64,000 nucleotides of DNA from positions 186,001-250,000 of the forward strand of contig JAFEBU010000073.1 of the NCBI GenBank assembly GCA_018242505.1, written 5' to 3'. The position numbers were made by a program, and so were the translations under genes. The notes under the pieces were generated by a model. That model searched no databases, was not told the DNA's origin, and saw only the letters and a program-made list of their open reading frames with translations. Position 1 is the first letter of the stretch. The number at the start of each line of letters is the position of its first letter. This document shows positions 25,733-34,934 of the stretch, in pieces. The stretch comes from Pseudomonadota bacterium. GTDB lineage: Bacteria > Pseudomonadota > Alphaproteobacteria > Reyranellales > Reyranellaceae.

Positions 25733-28386
25733 GCCATGCCTCCCAGCGCCGTCTCGATTGCCTTGAGCGCCTCCGGCGCCTTGGCCGCATCCGGACCGCC
25801 GCCCTGCGCCATATCCGGCCGGCCGCCACCGCCCTTGCCGCCCAGTGCCGATACGCCGGCCTTCACGAGTTCGACGGCGCTCAGCGTCTTCGACAAGTCC
25901 TCGGTGACGCCCACCACGGCCGAGGCCTTGCCGTCTTCGACGCCGATCAACGCCACGACACCCGAGCCGAGCTTCTTCTTGAACTCGTCGGCCATGCCCT
26001 TGAGATCCTTGCCGGGCACGCCGTTCAGGACGCGGCCGATCATCTTCACCTTGCCGACCTGACGGATTTCGTCGGCGACCGCACCGCCGGCAGCCACGCC
26101 ACCGGCGAGCGCCAGCGCCTTGCGGGCATCCGCCAACTCGCGCTCGACCTTGCGCTGCCCCTCGACCAGTGTCGCAAGACGGGCCGGCAGATCCTCGGCG
26201 CGGACTTTCAACGCAGAGGCCGCCCTGTTCAGCAAGTCGAGTTGATGGCGCACATATTCCTCGGCTGCGGCCCCGGCCAAAGCTTCGATGCGGCGCACGC
26301 CCGCCGAGACCGCGCCCTCGCCGACGATGCGGAACAAGCCAATATCGCCGGTACGCTGGGCGTGGGTGCCGCCGCAGAGCTCGACCGAATATTTCTCACC
26401 TTCGGCGCCGCCCATGGAGAGCACGCGCACCTCCTCGCCGTACTTCTCGCCGAACAGTGCCATCGCACCCGCCGCGATCGCCTCCTCGGGCGTCATCAGG
26501 CGGGTATCGACCGGCGTGTTGAGGCGAATGCGCTCGTTCACTTCGTCCTCGATCTTGCGCAGTTCTTCCTGCGAGACGGGTTTGGTGTGGCTGATGTCGA
26601 ACCTCAGCCGGTCCGGCGCCACCAGCGACCCCTTCTGCGTGACGTGGGTGCCGAGATGACGACGCAGCGCCTCGTGCAGCAAGTGGGTGGCCGAATGATG
26701 GGCGCGCAATTGGGCGCGCCGGATCGGATCGATCGTCATCACCACGTCGTCGCCGACCTTGATCTCGCCCTTCGCGACCGTGGCATGGTGGGCGTGCAAA
26801 TCGCCGACCATCTTCTGCACGTCGGCAATATCGGCTTCGCCTGCAGGTCCCACGAACCGGCCGGTGTCGCCGAGCTGGCCCCCAGACTCGGCGTAGAACG
26901 GCGTCTGGTTCACGACCAGCCAGCCGGTCTGGCCGGCTTTCAGCGACAGGGCTTCCTTGCCTTCGACCACGATCGCCGTGACCTTTCCCTCGGCACGTTC
27001 CGTGTCGTAGCCCAGGAACTCGGTCGCGCCGACCTTTTGGCGCACATCGAACCAGATCGCTTCCGATGCCGCCTCACCCGATCCGGCCCAGGCCGCGCGC
27101 GCCTTGGCGCGCTGCTCGTCCATCGCCTTGTCGAAGCCCGAGGTATCGACGGCGATGCTACGTGCGCGCAGCACGTCTTGCGTGAGATCGAGCGGGAAGC
27201 CATAGGTATCATAGAGCTTGAAGGCGACGTCGCCGCCCAGCGTGCCACCGGCGGACAGGCGCCGCGTCTCGTCTTCCAAAAGCTTCAGGCCGGTGCCCAG
27301 CGTACGCTTGAACCGGGTTTCCTCAAGCTTCAGCGTCTCGGTGATCAGCGCCTGGGCGCGGCCGAGCTCGGGATAGGCATCGCCCATCTCGTGCACCAGC
27401 GTCGGCACCAGCTTGTAGACCATCGGTTCCACCGCCCCGAGGATGTGTGCGTGACGCATCGCGCGGCGCATGATGCGCCGCAGGACGTAGCCACGGCCCT
27501 CGTTCGATGGCAGGACGCCATCGGCGATCAGGAACGAGGTGGCACGCAGATGGTCGGCGATCACCTTGTGCGACGCCGATTGCGGGCCGTCGGGGTCGAC
27601 GCCGGTCTCGTGCGCCACCGCCTCGATCAGGGCACGGAAGAGGTCGATGTCGTAATTGTTGTGCTTGCCCTGCAGGACGGCCGCGATCCGCTCCAGGCCC
27701 ATGCCGGTGTCGATCGACGGCTTGGGCAGCGGCACCCGCAGCTCCTTGGTCTGCTGCTCGAATTGCATGAAGACCAGGTTCCAGATTTCGATGAACCGGT
27801 CGCCGTCTTCGTCCGGACTGCCCGGCGGGCCGCCGGGAATGCCCTCGCCATGATCGAAGAAGATCTCAGAGCACGGGCCACACGGGCCGGTGTCGCCCAT
27901 CGCCCAGAAATTGTCCGAGGTCGGGATGCGGATGATCTTGCTGTCGGGGAAGCCCGTGACCTTGCGCCAGTATCGGGCCGCGTCGTCATCCTCGCTAAAG
28001 ACCGTGACCAGCAGCCTATCCTTGGACAGGCCGAACTCCTTGGTGATCAGGTTCCAGGCGAGCTCGATGGCGTGTTCCTTGAAGTAGTCGCCAAACGAGA
28101 AGTTGCCCAGCATCTCGAAAAAGGTGTGATGGCGCGCGGTATAGCCGACATTCTCCAGGTCGTTGTGCTTGCCGCCGGCACGCACGCATTTCTGCGAGGT
28201 CGTGGCGCGCGAATAGGGTCTCCTCTCGAGCCCGGTGAAGACATTCTTGAACTGCACCATACCGGCGTTCGTGAACATCAGCGTCGGGTCGTTGCGCGGC
28301 ACCAACGGGCTCGAGCTCACGATCTCGTGGCCGTTCTTGCGGAAGTATTCTAGGAATGTGCGACGGATGTCGCTGACGCTTGCCAT
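25729..28386 (-). CDS. alaS: Alanyl-tRNA synthetase
   Basis: 885 aa from ATG 28386 (product starts MASVSDIRRTFLEYF); upstream in-frame codons do not match the family. Class II catalytic core with RNDPTLMFTNAGMVQFKN and CGPCSEIFFDHG, tRNA-recognition middle region (GYVLRRIMRRAMRH), editing domain with the zinc/editing motif HHSATHLLHEALR and CGGTHAQRTGDIG, and the C-terminal C-Ala/DHHA1 domain ending KAIETALGGMA. Charges tRNA-Ala and clears mischarged Ser/Gly. Divergent from the YkgJ gene, 60 bp apart. Confidence 0.97.
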   Translation of the reverse strand: MASVSDIRRTFLEYFRKNGHEIVSSSPLVPRNDPTLMFTNAGMVQFKNVFTGLERRPYSRATTSQKCVRAGGKHNDLENVGYTARHHTFFEMLGNFSFGDYFKEHAIELAWNLITKEFGLSKDRLLVTVFSEDDDAARYWRKVTGFPDSKIIRIPTSDNFWAMGDTGPCGPCSEIFFDHGEGIPGGPPGSPDEDGDRFIEIWNLVFMQFEQQTKELRVPLPKPSIDTGMGLERIAAVLQGKHNNYDIDLFRALIEAVAHETGVDPDGPQSASHKVIADHLRATSFLIADGVLPSNEGRGYVLRRIMRRAMRHAHILGAVEPMVYKLVPTLVHEMGDAYPELGRAQALITETLKLEETRFKRTLGTGLKLLEDETRRLSAGGTLGGDVAFKLYDTYGFPLDLTQDVLRARSIAVDTSGFDKAMDEQRAKARAAWAGSGEAASEAIWFDVRQKVGATEFLGYDTERAEGKVTAIVVEGKEALSLKAGQTGWLVVNQTPFYAESGGQLGDTGRFVGPAGEADIADVQKMVGDLHAHHATVAKGEIKVGDDVVMTIDPIRRAQLRAHHSATHLLHEALRRHLGTHVTQKGSLVAPDRLRFDISHTKPVSQEELRKIEDEVNERIRLNTPVDTRLMTPEEAIAAGAMALFGEKYGEEVRVLSMGGAEGEKYSVELCGGTHAQRTGDIGLFRIVGEGAVSAGVRRIEALAGAAAEEYVRHQLDLLNRAASALKVRAEDLPARLATLVEGQRKVERELADARKALALAGGVAAGGAVADEIRQVGKVKMIGRVLNGVPGKDLKGMADEFKKKLGSGVVALIGVEDGKASAVVGVTEDLSKTLSAVELVKAGVSALGGKGGGGRPDMAQGGGPDAAKAPEALKAIETALGGMA

Positions 28387-28446
28387 AATGCGGTCCTTGT
28401 AGCGTGCGCGCCTCGCCCAAGTCCATAACGGGAGAATAACGCTTTC

Positions 28447-29178
28447 ATGGTCGATTCGGGCCAAGTCACGGCCACTTTGCGACTCTCCGTCGGTGATCTT
28501 CGCCTCGCCCATCCGATCTCGGTGCCCGCCGGCGCCGTCCCAGCGACGGCAGTCGTCCCGGCTCTGCAGGGACTGGTGAACGCCACGGTCGCGGCGGCGG
28601 AGGAACAGATCAAGGGGGCGGGAAAGGCCGTCTCCTGCCGCAAGGGCTGCGGCGCCTGCTGCCGCCAGCTCGTACCGATCTCTCACACCGAAGGCGAGCG
28701 GCTCCTGGCGGTAATCGACGCCCTGCCCGGCCGTCGGCGTGCGGCCATCAAGACCCGCTTTGACGAGGCGAGCGCCGCTCTCGCCCGCGCCGGCCTGCGC
28801 GACGTGCTGCTCGATCCGGCACAACGCACCGGCAGGACCGACCGGGAACTGTCGGTCGCCTACTTCGCGCTCGGCATCCCCTGCCCCTTCCTCGAAGAGG
28901 AAAGCTGCTCGATCCATCCCGAGCGGCCGCTGGTCTGCCGCGAATATCTTGTCACCTCGCCCGCCGAGCTTTGCGCCGGTCCGGTCCAGGACGGGGTGAC
29001 TCCTGTGCCGGTACCAAAAATCTCCCTCGCCGCGCGAGGCCTGCAGGACGATGCCGACAGCTGGTTTCCACTGGCGCTGCTCATGACCTGGAGCCGGACG
29101 CGACGGTTCTCCTGCCGCCTCAAGCGGACAGGGATGGACTGGCTGCAGCGCTTCCTGAAAAAGCTCGCCTCCGGATAG
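28447..29178 (+). CDS. YkgJ family cysteine cluster protein
   Basis: 243 aa. Cysteine set typical of the CxxCxxCC family: SCRKGCGACCRQLVPIS (around residues 63-79), then IPCPFLEEESCSIHPERPLVCREYLVTSP. The eight or so conserved cysteines suggest a bound zinc or Fe-S cluster. The N-terminal about 50 residues form an extra segment. No catalytic role is known. Possibly ends at the shared hairpin near 29293. Confidence 0.85.
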   Translation: MVDSGQVTATLRLSVGDLRLAHPISVPAGAVPATAVVPALQGLVNATVAAAEEQIKGAGKAVSCRKGCGACCRQLVPISHTEGERLLAVIDALPGRRRAAIKTRFDEASAALARAGLRDVLLDPAQRTGRTDRELSVAYFALGIPCPFLEEESCSIHPERPLVCREYLVTSPAELCAGPVQDGVTPVPVPKISLAARGLQDDADSWFPLALLMTWSRTRRFSCRLKRTGMDWLQRFLKKLASG

Positions 29179-29213
29179 GCACGACCACTTCTTCTTCGTC
29201 TCCGTGCCCGGTG

Positions 29214-29243
29214 CTTCCTTCGGCCTCACTTCCTTCGGCCTCA
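29214..29243. repeat. Perfect 15-bp tandem duplication
   Basis: CTTCCTTCGGCCTCA is present twice without spacer (29214-29228 and 29229-29243), between the YkgJ gene and the recA terminator hairpin. No coding role seen; likely slipped-strand duplication. Confidence 0.75.
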
Positions 29244-29292
29244 ATAGAAGGAGCGAAAGCACTTCCCGTCTTCGGTGCTGCAGAAATGAAGA

Positions 29293-29326
29293 GGGCGGTG
29301 CTGCACGTGGAGGAACAGCACCGCCC
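29293..29326 (-). terminator. Hairpin downstream of recA
   Basis: Perfect 11-bp stem GGGCGGTGCTG / CAGCACCGCCC with a 12-nt loop, 44 nt past the recA stop. On the minus strand it is followed by TCTTCATTTCT, a moderate U-rich tail, so it most likely terminates recA; it may also stop transcription from the convergent YkgJ gene. Confidence 0.7.
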
Positions 29327-29369
29327 GGGACCGGAGACAGAGGCTTGGTTGTCCGGTCAAAAACCTGGT

Positions 29370-30437
29370 CTAGTCATCCTCATCCTCGTTCTTGCCGCCA
29401 TCCATCAACGCGTCAGCGACGATGCCAGCATTGGCCCGAACTTTCTGCTCGATCGCCTGCGCGATCTCCGAATGCTCCTTGAGATAATTCTTGGCATTCT
29501 CGCGACCCTGGCCGATGCGCTGGCCATCGTAGGAATACCAGGAACCCGACTTCTCGACCACGCCGGCCTTCTCGCCGAGATCGATCAGTTCGCCGGTCTT
29601 GCTCACACCCTCGCCGTACATGATATCGAATTCGACGACCTTGAACGGGGGTGCCACCTTGTTCTTCACCACCTTCACGCGCGTGGCGTTGCCAACCACC
29701 TCGTCCCTGTCCTTGAGCGCACCGATGCGGCGAATGTCGAGGCGGACCGAGGCATAGAACTTCAGAGCATTGCCGCCGGTCGTGGTCTCGGGACTGCCGA
29801 ACATCACGCCGATCTTCATGCGGATCTGGTTGATGAAGATCACCAGCGTGTTCGACTTGGAGATTGAGGCGGTAAGCTTGCGCAGCGCCTGGCTCATCAG
29901 GCGAGCTTGCAGGCCCGGCAGGCTATCACCCATCTCGCCTTCGAGTTCGGCGCGCGGCACGAGGGCGGCGACCGAGTCGATCACCAACACATCGATGGCG
30001 CCGGAGCGGACCAGCGTATCGGCGATCTCGAGCGCCTGCTCGCCGGCATCCGGCTGGGAGATCAGGAGATTGTCGATATCGACGCCGAGCTTCTTGGCAT
30101 AGGCAGGGTCCAGCGCATGCTCGGCATCGACGAAGGCGCAGGCGCCGCCCTTCTTCTGCGCTTCGGCCACGCAATGCAGCGCCAGCGTGGTCTTGCCCGA
30201 GCTTTCCGGACCGTAGATCTCGACGATGCGGCCCTTGGGCAGGCCGCCGATCCCGAGCGCAATATCGAGGCCCAGAGAGCCCGTCGACACCGCCTCGATC
30301 TCCAGCGCCTCGCGCTGGCCGAGCTTCATGATCGATCCTTTGCCGAAGGCGCGTTCGATCTGCGCCAAGGCTGCATCGAGCGCCTTGTTCTTGTTCTCCA
30401 TGCCCTCTTTCTCGACCAGTTTCAGCGCTGCCGACAT
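29370..30437 (-). CDS. recA: Recombinase RecA
   Basis: 355 aa from ATG 30437, which has AAGGAGGAG 7 nt upstream; in-frame codons further upstream are leader, not protein. Walker A GPESSGKTT at residues 76-84, Walker B VLVIDSVAALVPRAELEGEMGD, L2/ATP-cap region INQIRMKIGVMFGSPETTTGGNALKFYASVRLDIRR, acidic C-terminus (GGKNEDEDD). Drives homologous recombination and LexA self-cleavage in the SOS response. Regulated by the SOS box at 30580. Confidence 0.98.
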   Translation of the reverse strand: MSAALKLVEKEGMENKNKALDAALAQIERAFGKGSIMKLGQREALEIEAVSTGSLGLDIALGIGGLPKGRIVEIYGPESSGKTTLALHCVAEAQKKGGACAFVDAEHALDPAYAKKLGVDIDNLLISQPDAGEQALEIADTLVRSGAIDVLVIDSVAALVPRAELEGEMGDSLPGLQARLMSQALRKLTASISKSNTLVIFINQIRMKIGVMFGSPETTTGGNALKFYASVRLDIRRIGALKDRDEVVGNATRVKVVKNKVAPPFKVVEFDIMYGEGVSKTGELIDLGEKAGVVEKSGSWYSYDGQRIGQGRENAKNYLKEHSEIAQAIEQKVRANAGIVADALMDGGKNEDEDD

Positions 30438-30508
30438 TGGCTGCTCCTCCTTCTCCCACGCCCGCATCCGGGGCGGCAATGCGGATAAGTCCGCCGGAAA
30501 ACAGCGCC

Positions 30509-30536
30509 AATGTACCCATTTTGTTCCCACTCTCAA
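30509..30536 (-). promoter_or_regulatory. Candidate recA sigma70-type promoter
   Basis: Minus strand: TTGAGA (30536-30531), 16-bp spacer, TACATT (30514-30509), about 70 bp before the recA start. The SOS box lies roughly 45 bp further upstream, so another promoter closer to it may exist (a TTTAAT -10-like element follows the box). Confidence 0.35.
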
Positions 30537-30579
30537 GTGGGGAATTAATCTCCTGAAAGAATTAAACTTATTGACATAA

Positions 30580-30594
30580 GTTCCAGATCTGTTC
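30580..30594 (-). promoter_or_regulatory. LexA (SOS) box, alphaproteobacterial type
   Basis: GTTC-CAGATCT-GTTC on the plus strand, that is GAAC-N7-GAAC toward recA. This direct repeat is the known LexA recognition sequence of alphaproteobacteria and lies in the recA upstream region, 143 bp from the start codon. Confidence 0.82.
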
Positions 30595-30728
30595 TGCGGC
30601 CTTGGCCGGCGATTGTGAATAGCGACGATAAGGCCCGTCGTCGTTTGTCCACGAACGACCCGCCTGGCGTAACGTCGCCGCAACAAATCAGAAACAAGCG
30701 CATCATGGAGGGACTGTAGCGGTCAGCG

Positions 30729-31670
30729 ATGACCAGCATCGCAACAGAGGCGCCGTCCCTGGCCGCACTTCGGCCGTCACGGCGTGCGATGCGTATGAAG
30801 CGGATGCGGCATGCCCTGCCCTATCTCCTTCTGACGCCGTCACTTCTGCTGCTTGCCGGCTTCACCTATCTGCCGATCGTGCGTGTCGTTTGGGATTCGC
30901 TGCACGACCGGCCCCTCGGGCAGAAGAAGAGCCTGTTCGTCGGTCTTCGGAACTATGCAGGCCTGTTCTCCGACCAGGCTTTCCTGAAGGCCGTCACCAA
31001 TAATCTGATCTACGCCGTCGGCACCGTACCGCTCAGCATGGCACTGGCCCTGTTGTTCGCGCTCGCCTTGCAACGCTCGTCGCGTGTGAATGCGATGCTG
31101 CGCGCGCTGCTTCTTTTTCCCTCGATGGTGCCACTGGTCGCGGCCGCCTCCCTCTTCTTCTTCATCTTCCTGCCCGGTGTCGGCCTGTTCGACTACTACC
31201 TCGGCAAGATCGGCCTCAGGGGTGCCAACTGGCTGGGCGATCCCGACATCGCGCTGTGGTCCCTGATCGGCATCACGGTCTGGAAGAACGCAGGCTACTA
31301 CATGCTGTTCTACCTTGCCGGCCTGCAGACCCTGCCCGGCGACGTCCTCGAGGCGGCGACCATCGACGGCGCCAATGCCTGGCAGCGCCTGCGTCACGTC
31401 ATTGTGCCCTTGCTCGCCCCCACTACTGCCTTCGTGCTGGTGATCGCACTGATCAACGTGCTCACCCAGGTGGATCATGTGATCGTGCTCACCAGGGGCG
31501 GCCCCAGCAACGCGACCAAGCTCGTGCTCTACTACATCTTCGAACAGGCGCACGAGAACTTCGCCGCCGGCAAGGCGGCGGCGGCCAGCGTGCTGTCGGT
31601 CGCCTTCCTGCTGGCGATGTCGGTGGTCTCGCTCAAGACCATGGAACGAGGCACCCATGCGGCGAGCTAG
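30729..31670 (+). CDS. Carbohydrate/glycerol-phosphate-type ABC permease (UgpA/MalF-like)
   Basis: 313 aa, six transmembrane helices after a basic N-terminus (RRAMRMKRMRHALPYLLLTPSLLLL). The permease loop EAATIDGANAWQRLRHVIVPLL is the canonical EAA motif (EAA---G) that docks to the ATPase. Carbohydrate uptake family 1 (MalF/UgpA branch). It overlaps the second permease by 14 bp. Divergent from recA. Confidence 0.92.
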   Translation: MTSIATEAPSLAALRPSRRAMRMKRMRHALPYLLLTPSLLLLAGFTYLPIVRVVWDSLHDRPLGQKKSLFVGLRNYAGLFSDQAFLKAVTNNLIYAVGTVPLSMALALLFALALQRSSRVNAMLRALLLFPSMVPLVAAASLFFFIFLPGVGLFDYYLGKIGLRGANWLGDPDIALWSLIGITVWKNAGYYMLFYLAGLQTLPGDVLEAATIDGANAWQRLRHVIVPLLAPTTAFVLVIALINVLTQVDHVIVLTRGGPSNATKLVLYYIFEQAHENFAAGKAAAASVLSVAFLLAMSVVSLKTMERGTHAAS

Positions 31671-32475
31671 CCTGATCGTGACCGGGCTGATGCTGATCGT
31701 CGCCTTCTTCTGGTCAACGCCCTTCCTTTGGACGCTGGTCGCATCGTTCCGGCCGGACAGCGCCATCGGCATGGCATCGCTGATGCCGGACTACAAGCCG
31801 ACCTGGGCTAATTTCGCCGAGGCGCTCGATACCGGCAACTTCGCGATCTACTACTTGAACACGGCGATCGTCGCCTTCGGCATCCTGGCGGTGCAGATCG
31901 TCACCATCTCGCTCGCGGGCTACGCCTTCGCGCGTCTCTCTTTCCCCGGCCGCGAGGCGATCTTCTACGTCTTCCTGCTGCAGCTCATGCTGGTGCCGCC
32001 GATCCTGATCGTGCCCAACCTGCGCACCATCGTCGATCTCGGCCTCTATGGCAGCCTTCTGGGCGTGATGGCGCCCTACTTCGCATCGGCCTTCGGCACC
32101 TTCCTGATGCGCCAGACCTTCCGCCAGATCCCGCGCGACTTCGAGGAGGCCTCGGTGATCGACGGCGCGCACTGGTGGCAGACGCTGTGGCACGTGCTGC
32201 TGCCGATGGCCAGGCCGGGACTGATCGCCTTCTCGCTGGTGTCGCTGATGGCGCACTGGAACGAGTTCCTGTGGCCCCTGATGGTGCTGAACGAACCGCG
32301 CACCCAGACGCTCACCATCGGGCTCGCCACCTTCGCGCTCGGCACCGAGGGCGGCAAGGAGTGGGGCGTGCTGGCGGCGGGCACGCTGCTCGTGATGTTT
32401 CCGCTGCTCGCTCTCTTTGCCGTCTTTCAGCGTCAGTTCGTCAACAGCTTCATGTTCTCGGGCCTCAAAGGATAA
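31657..32475 (+). CDS. Carbohydrate/glycerol-phosphate-type ABC permease (UgpE/MalG-like)
   Basis: 272 aa with six helices (LIVTGLMLIVAFFWSTPFLW first) and the EAA loop EEASVIDGAHWWQTLWHVLLPMARPG; ends QRQFVNSFMFSGLKG, the usual (F)-V-x-G-x-x-x-G-A-x-K-G-like tail of MalG/UgpE proteins. Forms the heterodimeric channel with the preceding permease. Confidence 0.92.
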   Translation: MRRASLIVTGLMLIVAFFWSTPFLWTLVASFRPDSAIGMASLMPDYKPTWANFAEALDTGNFAIYYLNTAIVAFGILAVQIVTISLAGYAFARLSFPGREAIFYVFLLQLMLVPPILIVPNLRTIVDLGLYGSLLGVMAPYFASAFGTFLMRQTFRQIPRDFEEASVIDGAHWWQTLWHVLLPMARPGLIAFSLVSLMAHWNEFLWPLMVLNEPRTQTLTIGLATFALGTEGGKEWGVLAAGTLLVMFPLLALFAVFQRQFVNSFMFSGLKG

Positions 32476-32486
32476 GGAGATACCTC

Positions 32487-33797
32487 ATGCGCTGGATTCC
32501 CTCTCTCGCCGCGGCAGCGCTGGCCGTACTGGCTCCGGCGCTGGCCGACGCCCAGACCAAGATCGATTTCTTCTTTCCCGTACCGGTCGACGGCAAGCTC
32601 GCCAAGGAGATGACGCGGCTGGTCAAGGTCTACAACGAGAGCCAGAAGGACGTCGCGGTCACGGCCGTCTATACCGGCAGCTACGACGAAACCAAGCTCA
32701 AGGCGCAGGCGGCGGCCAATGCCGGCAAACCGCCGGCAGTGGTCCTGATGAGCGCCAATTTCGTGCTCGACCTCAAGCTCTCGGGTGACCTCGTCTCGCT
32801 CGAGCCGATGCTCAAGGCCGACGGCACGACTCGAGAAAAATTCTTGTCCGATTTCTGGCCGGCGCTTCACGCCAACGCCACGGTCGACAGCGAACTCTAC
32901 GCCGTGCCCTTCCAGAACTCGACGCCGCTCCTCTACTACAACAAGGACCATTTCAAGGAAGCCGGCCTCGATCCCGAGAAGCCGCCGCGGACCTGGGCCA
33001 AGCTGGTCGCGGATGCCAAGAAGCTTACCAAGGGCAGCGGCGACAGCATCGAGCGCTACGGCTTCGCGCTGCCCGAAGGGTACGACTACATGGGCTGGAT
33101 CATGGAAGCCCTGTGCATGTCGAACGGCGGCCGCTACTTCAACGACGAATATGGCGGCGAGGTCTACTACGATACGCCCTCGATGCTGGGTGCGGCCCAG
33201 CTCGTGGAAGATCTCGTCTTCAAGCACAAGGTGATGCAACAGGGTGTGGTCGAGGGTGGTGCCGTCTCGACCAATTTCCTGGCCGGCAAGGTCTCGATGA
33301 TGCTGCTGTCGACCGGCAGCCTCTCCTTCATCCGCGAAAACATGAAGGCGAACTACGGCGTTGCCTTCGTGCCGAAGAACGTGCGCAACGCCGTGCCGAT
33401 CGGCGGCGGATCGCTGGTCATGTTCAAGGGCCTCAATGACGAACAGAAGACGGCGGGATGGAAATTCATCAAGTGGCTGAGCTCGGCCGAGACGCTCGCC
33501 GGCTGGAGCCGCTTCACCGGCTACTTCGCGCCGCGCAAGTCGTCCTACGACCTGCCCGAGATGAAGGACTTCATCGCCAGGAACCCGGATGCCAAGGTTG
33601 CGCTCGACCAGCTCCCTTATGCCAAGCCCTGGTTCGCCACCTACCAGACCGTTGCCGTGCGCAAGGCGCTGGAGGACGAGATCCAGGCGGTGCTGAACGG
33701 CAAGAAGAAAGCGGCACAAGCGGTCAAGGACGCCCAGCGCAACGCAGACGCGCTGATGAAGCCCTATGTCGACCAGACCGCCCTGAAGCTGCCTTGA
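32487..33797 (+). CDS. ABC transporter extracellular solute-binding protein (UgpB-like)
   Basis: 436 aa; ATG 32487 with AAGGAGA 6 nt before it. Sec signal peptide RWIPSLAAAALAVLAPALADA, mature start QTKIDFFFPVPVDGKLAKEM. Family 1 solute-binding architecture with PFQNSTPLLYYNKDHFKEAGLDPEKPPRTW, very close to the UgpB pattern (P-F-N-x-S-x-P-x-L-Y-Y-N-K-D). UgpB binds glycerol-3-phosphate or glycerophosphodiesters, which would fit the phosphodiesterase downstream. No ATPase gene is present in this cluster. Confidence 0.9.
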   Translation: MRWIPSLAAAALAVLAPALADAQTKIDFFFPVPVDGKLAKEMTRLVKVYNESQKDVAVTAVYTGSYDETKLKAQAAANAGKPPAVVLMSANFVLDLKLSGDLVSLEPMLKADGTTREKFLSDFWPALHANATVDSELYAVPFQNSTPLLYYNKDHFKEAGLDPEKPPRTWAKLVADAKKLTKGSGDSIERYGFALPEGYDYMGWIMEALCMSNGGRYFNDEYGGEVYYDTPSMLGAAQLVEDLVFKHKVMQQGVVEGGAVSTNFLAGKVSMMLLSTGSLSFIRENMKANYGVAFVPKNVRNAVPIGGGSLVMFKGLNDEQKTAGWKFIKWLSSAETLAGWSRFTGYFAPRKSSYDLPEMKDFIARNPDAKVALDQLPYAKPWFATYQTVAVRKALEDEIQAVLNGKKKAAQAVKDAQRNADALMKPYVDQTALKLP

Positions 33798-33894
33798 TCA
33801 CATCCTCTCCAATGCCAAACCTCGGGGAGGCGCGTGTGTCTTCACGGGAGGAAGGGTCAAGGCCGCGAAGCGATTCATGACTCCTCCGTCGGCT

Positions 33895-33900
33895 TATAAT
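33895..33900 (+). promoter_or_regulatory. Consensus -10 box upstream of the phosphodiesterase gene
   Basis: TATAAT, 54 bp before the ATG at 33955; the -35 region (GATTCA or TTCATG) is poor. An inverted repeat CCATCTC / GAGATGG (33905-33933) lies where the transcript would start and could be an operator or leader hairpin. Confidence 0.3.
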
Positions 33901-33954
33901 GCCGCCATCTCTTCAGCTTCGCTGGGGAGATGGGCCAACAGAAAGAGCAATGAC

Positions 33955-34824
33955 ATGACCCTCATCGCCCAGATCACCGACATGCACATAAGGCCATCGG
34001 GCAAGAGGGCCTATGGTGTGGTCGATACAGAAGCGATGCTGCGTGCGGCGGTATCGTCGCTTCTCGCCGAATCGCGGCAACCTGACATGGTGATCGCTTC
34101 GGGCGATCTTACCGACTGCGGGCTGGTCGAGGAATACGAACTGCTGCGTGACATCCTGCATCCCCTGCCGATGCCCGTGTATCTCATTGTCGGCAATCAT
34201 GATCGGCGCGAGAACCTGCGACTGGTCTTCGGCAGCGACGGGTACCTGCCGATGAACGGCGAGTTCCTGCACTACACCGTCGAGGACCAGCCACTGCGCC
34301 TGATCGCGCTCGATACCGTCGTGCCGGGCAAGGGCCATGGCGAGATGGATGCGAAGCGGCTGGACTGGCTCGAGGCGCGGCTCGCCGAACAGCCCGACCG
34401 GCCGACCGTCGTCTTCATGCACCATCCGCCCTTCCCGACCGGATTGCAGCACATGGATTCGATCAACTGCCGCAACGCGGAGGCGATGGCCGGGCTCATC
34501 CGCCGCTACCCCAATATCGAACGTGTGGCGTGCGGCCATCATCATCGCTCGATCCAGATCCGCTGGGCCGGCACGATCGGCAGTGTCGCACCGTCGGTCG
34601 CCCACCAGGTACTGCTCGATCTGCAGCCGCACGAGGATGCACTGTTCACGATGGAACCGCCCGGCTACCACCTGCACCTCTGGCAGCCCGAGACAGGCGT
34701 GATCACCCACACCTCGTTCATCGGCCGGTTCGCCGGCCCCTATCCCTTCCTGCTCGATCCCGATTACCCAGCCTTCGGCGACAAGGAGTCCGCGCCGCTG
34801 GCCCACGGCCATTCGCCAACCTGA
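33955..34824 (+). CDS. GpdQ/CpdA-like metallophosphodiesterase
   Basis: 289 aa calcineurin-like phosphoesterase. Start at ATG 33955 because the domain begins immediately (LIAQITDMH, metal ligands Asp9 and His11); next SGDLTDCG, VGNHDRRE, FMHHPPF and GHHHRSIQ complete the dinuclear metal site. The length and TDMH/HHPPF pattern fit cyclic-nucleotide or glycerophosphodiester phosphodiesterases (GpdQ group). Located after an UgpB-like importer, it plausibly hydrolyses imported glycerophosphodiesters, the job UgpQ does in E. coli. Confidence 0.85.
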   Translation: MTLIAQITDMHIRPSGKRAYGVVDTEAMLRAAVSSLLAESRQPDMVIASGDLTDCGLVEEYELLRDILHPLPMPVYLIVGNHDRRENLRLVFGSDGYLPMNGEFLHYTVEDQPLRLIALDTVVPGKGHGEMDAKRLDWLEARLAEQPDRPTVVFMHHPPFPTGLQHMDSINCRNAEAMAGLIRRYPNIERVACGHHHRSIQIRWAGTIGSVAPSVAHQVLLDLQPHEDALFTMEPPGYHLHLWQPETGVITHTSFIGRFAGPYPFLLDPDYPAFGDKESAPLAHGHSPT

Positions 34825-34934
34825 AATAAAACCATCACGCAAAGCCAACAAAACCTCCGCATTGGCCTTCTAGAAGTCGCTGCGGCCGCCTTGGATACGG
34901 AGGTGGCCTTTCTGAACAAGCGGAGGTCTGACAG

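Noticed and set aside
25510..28353. Open frame of about 947 codons antisense to alaS
   Set aside because: Shadow of the alaS codon bias. No recognisable domain, and alaS motifs are intact on the minus strand.
30571..30599. Plus-strand promoter with TTGACA at 30571 for the sugar-type ABC operon
   Set aside because: No acceptable -10 box lies 16-18 bp downstream.
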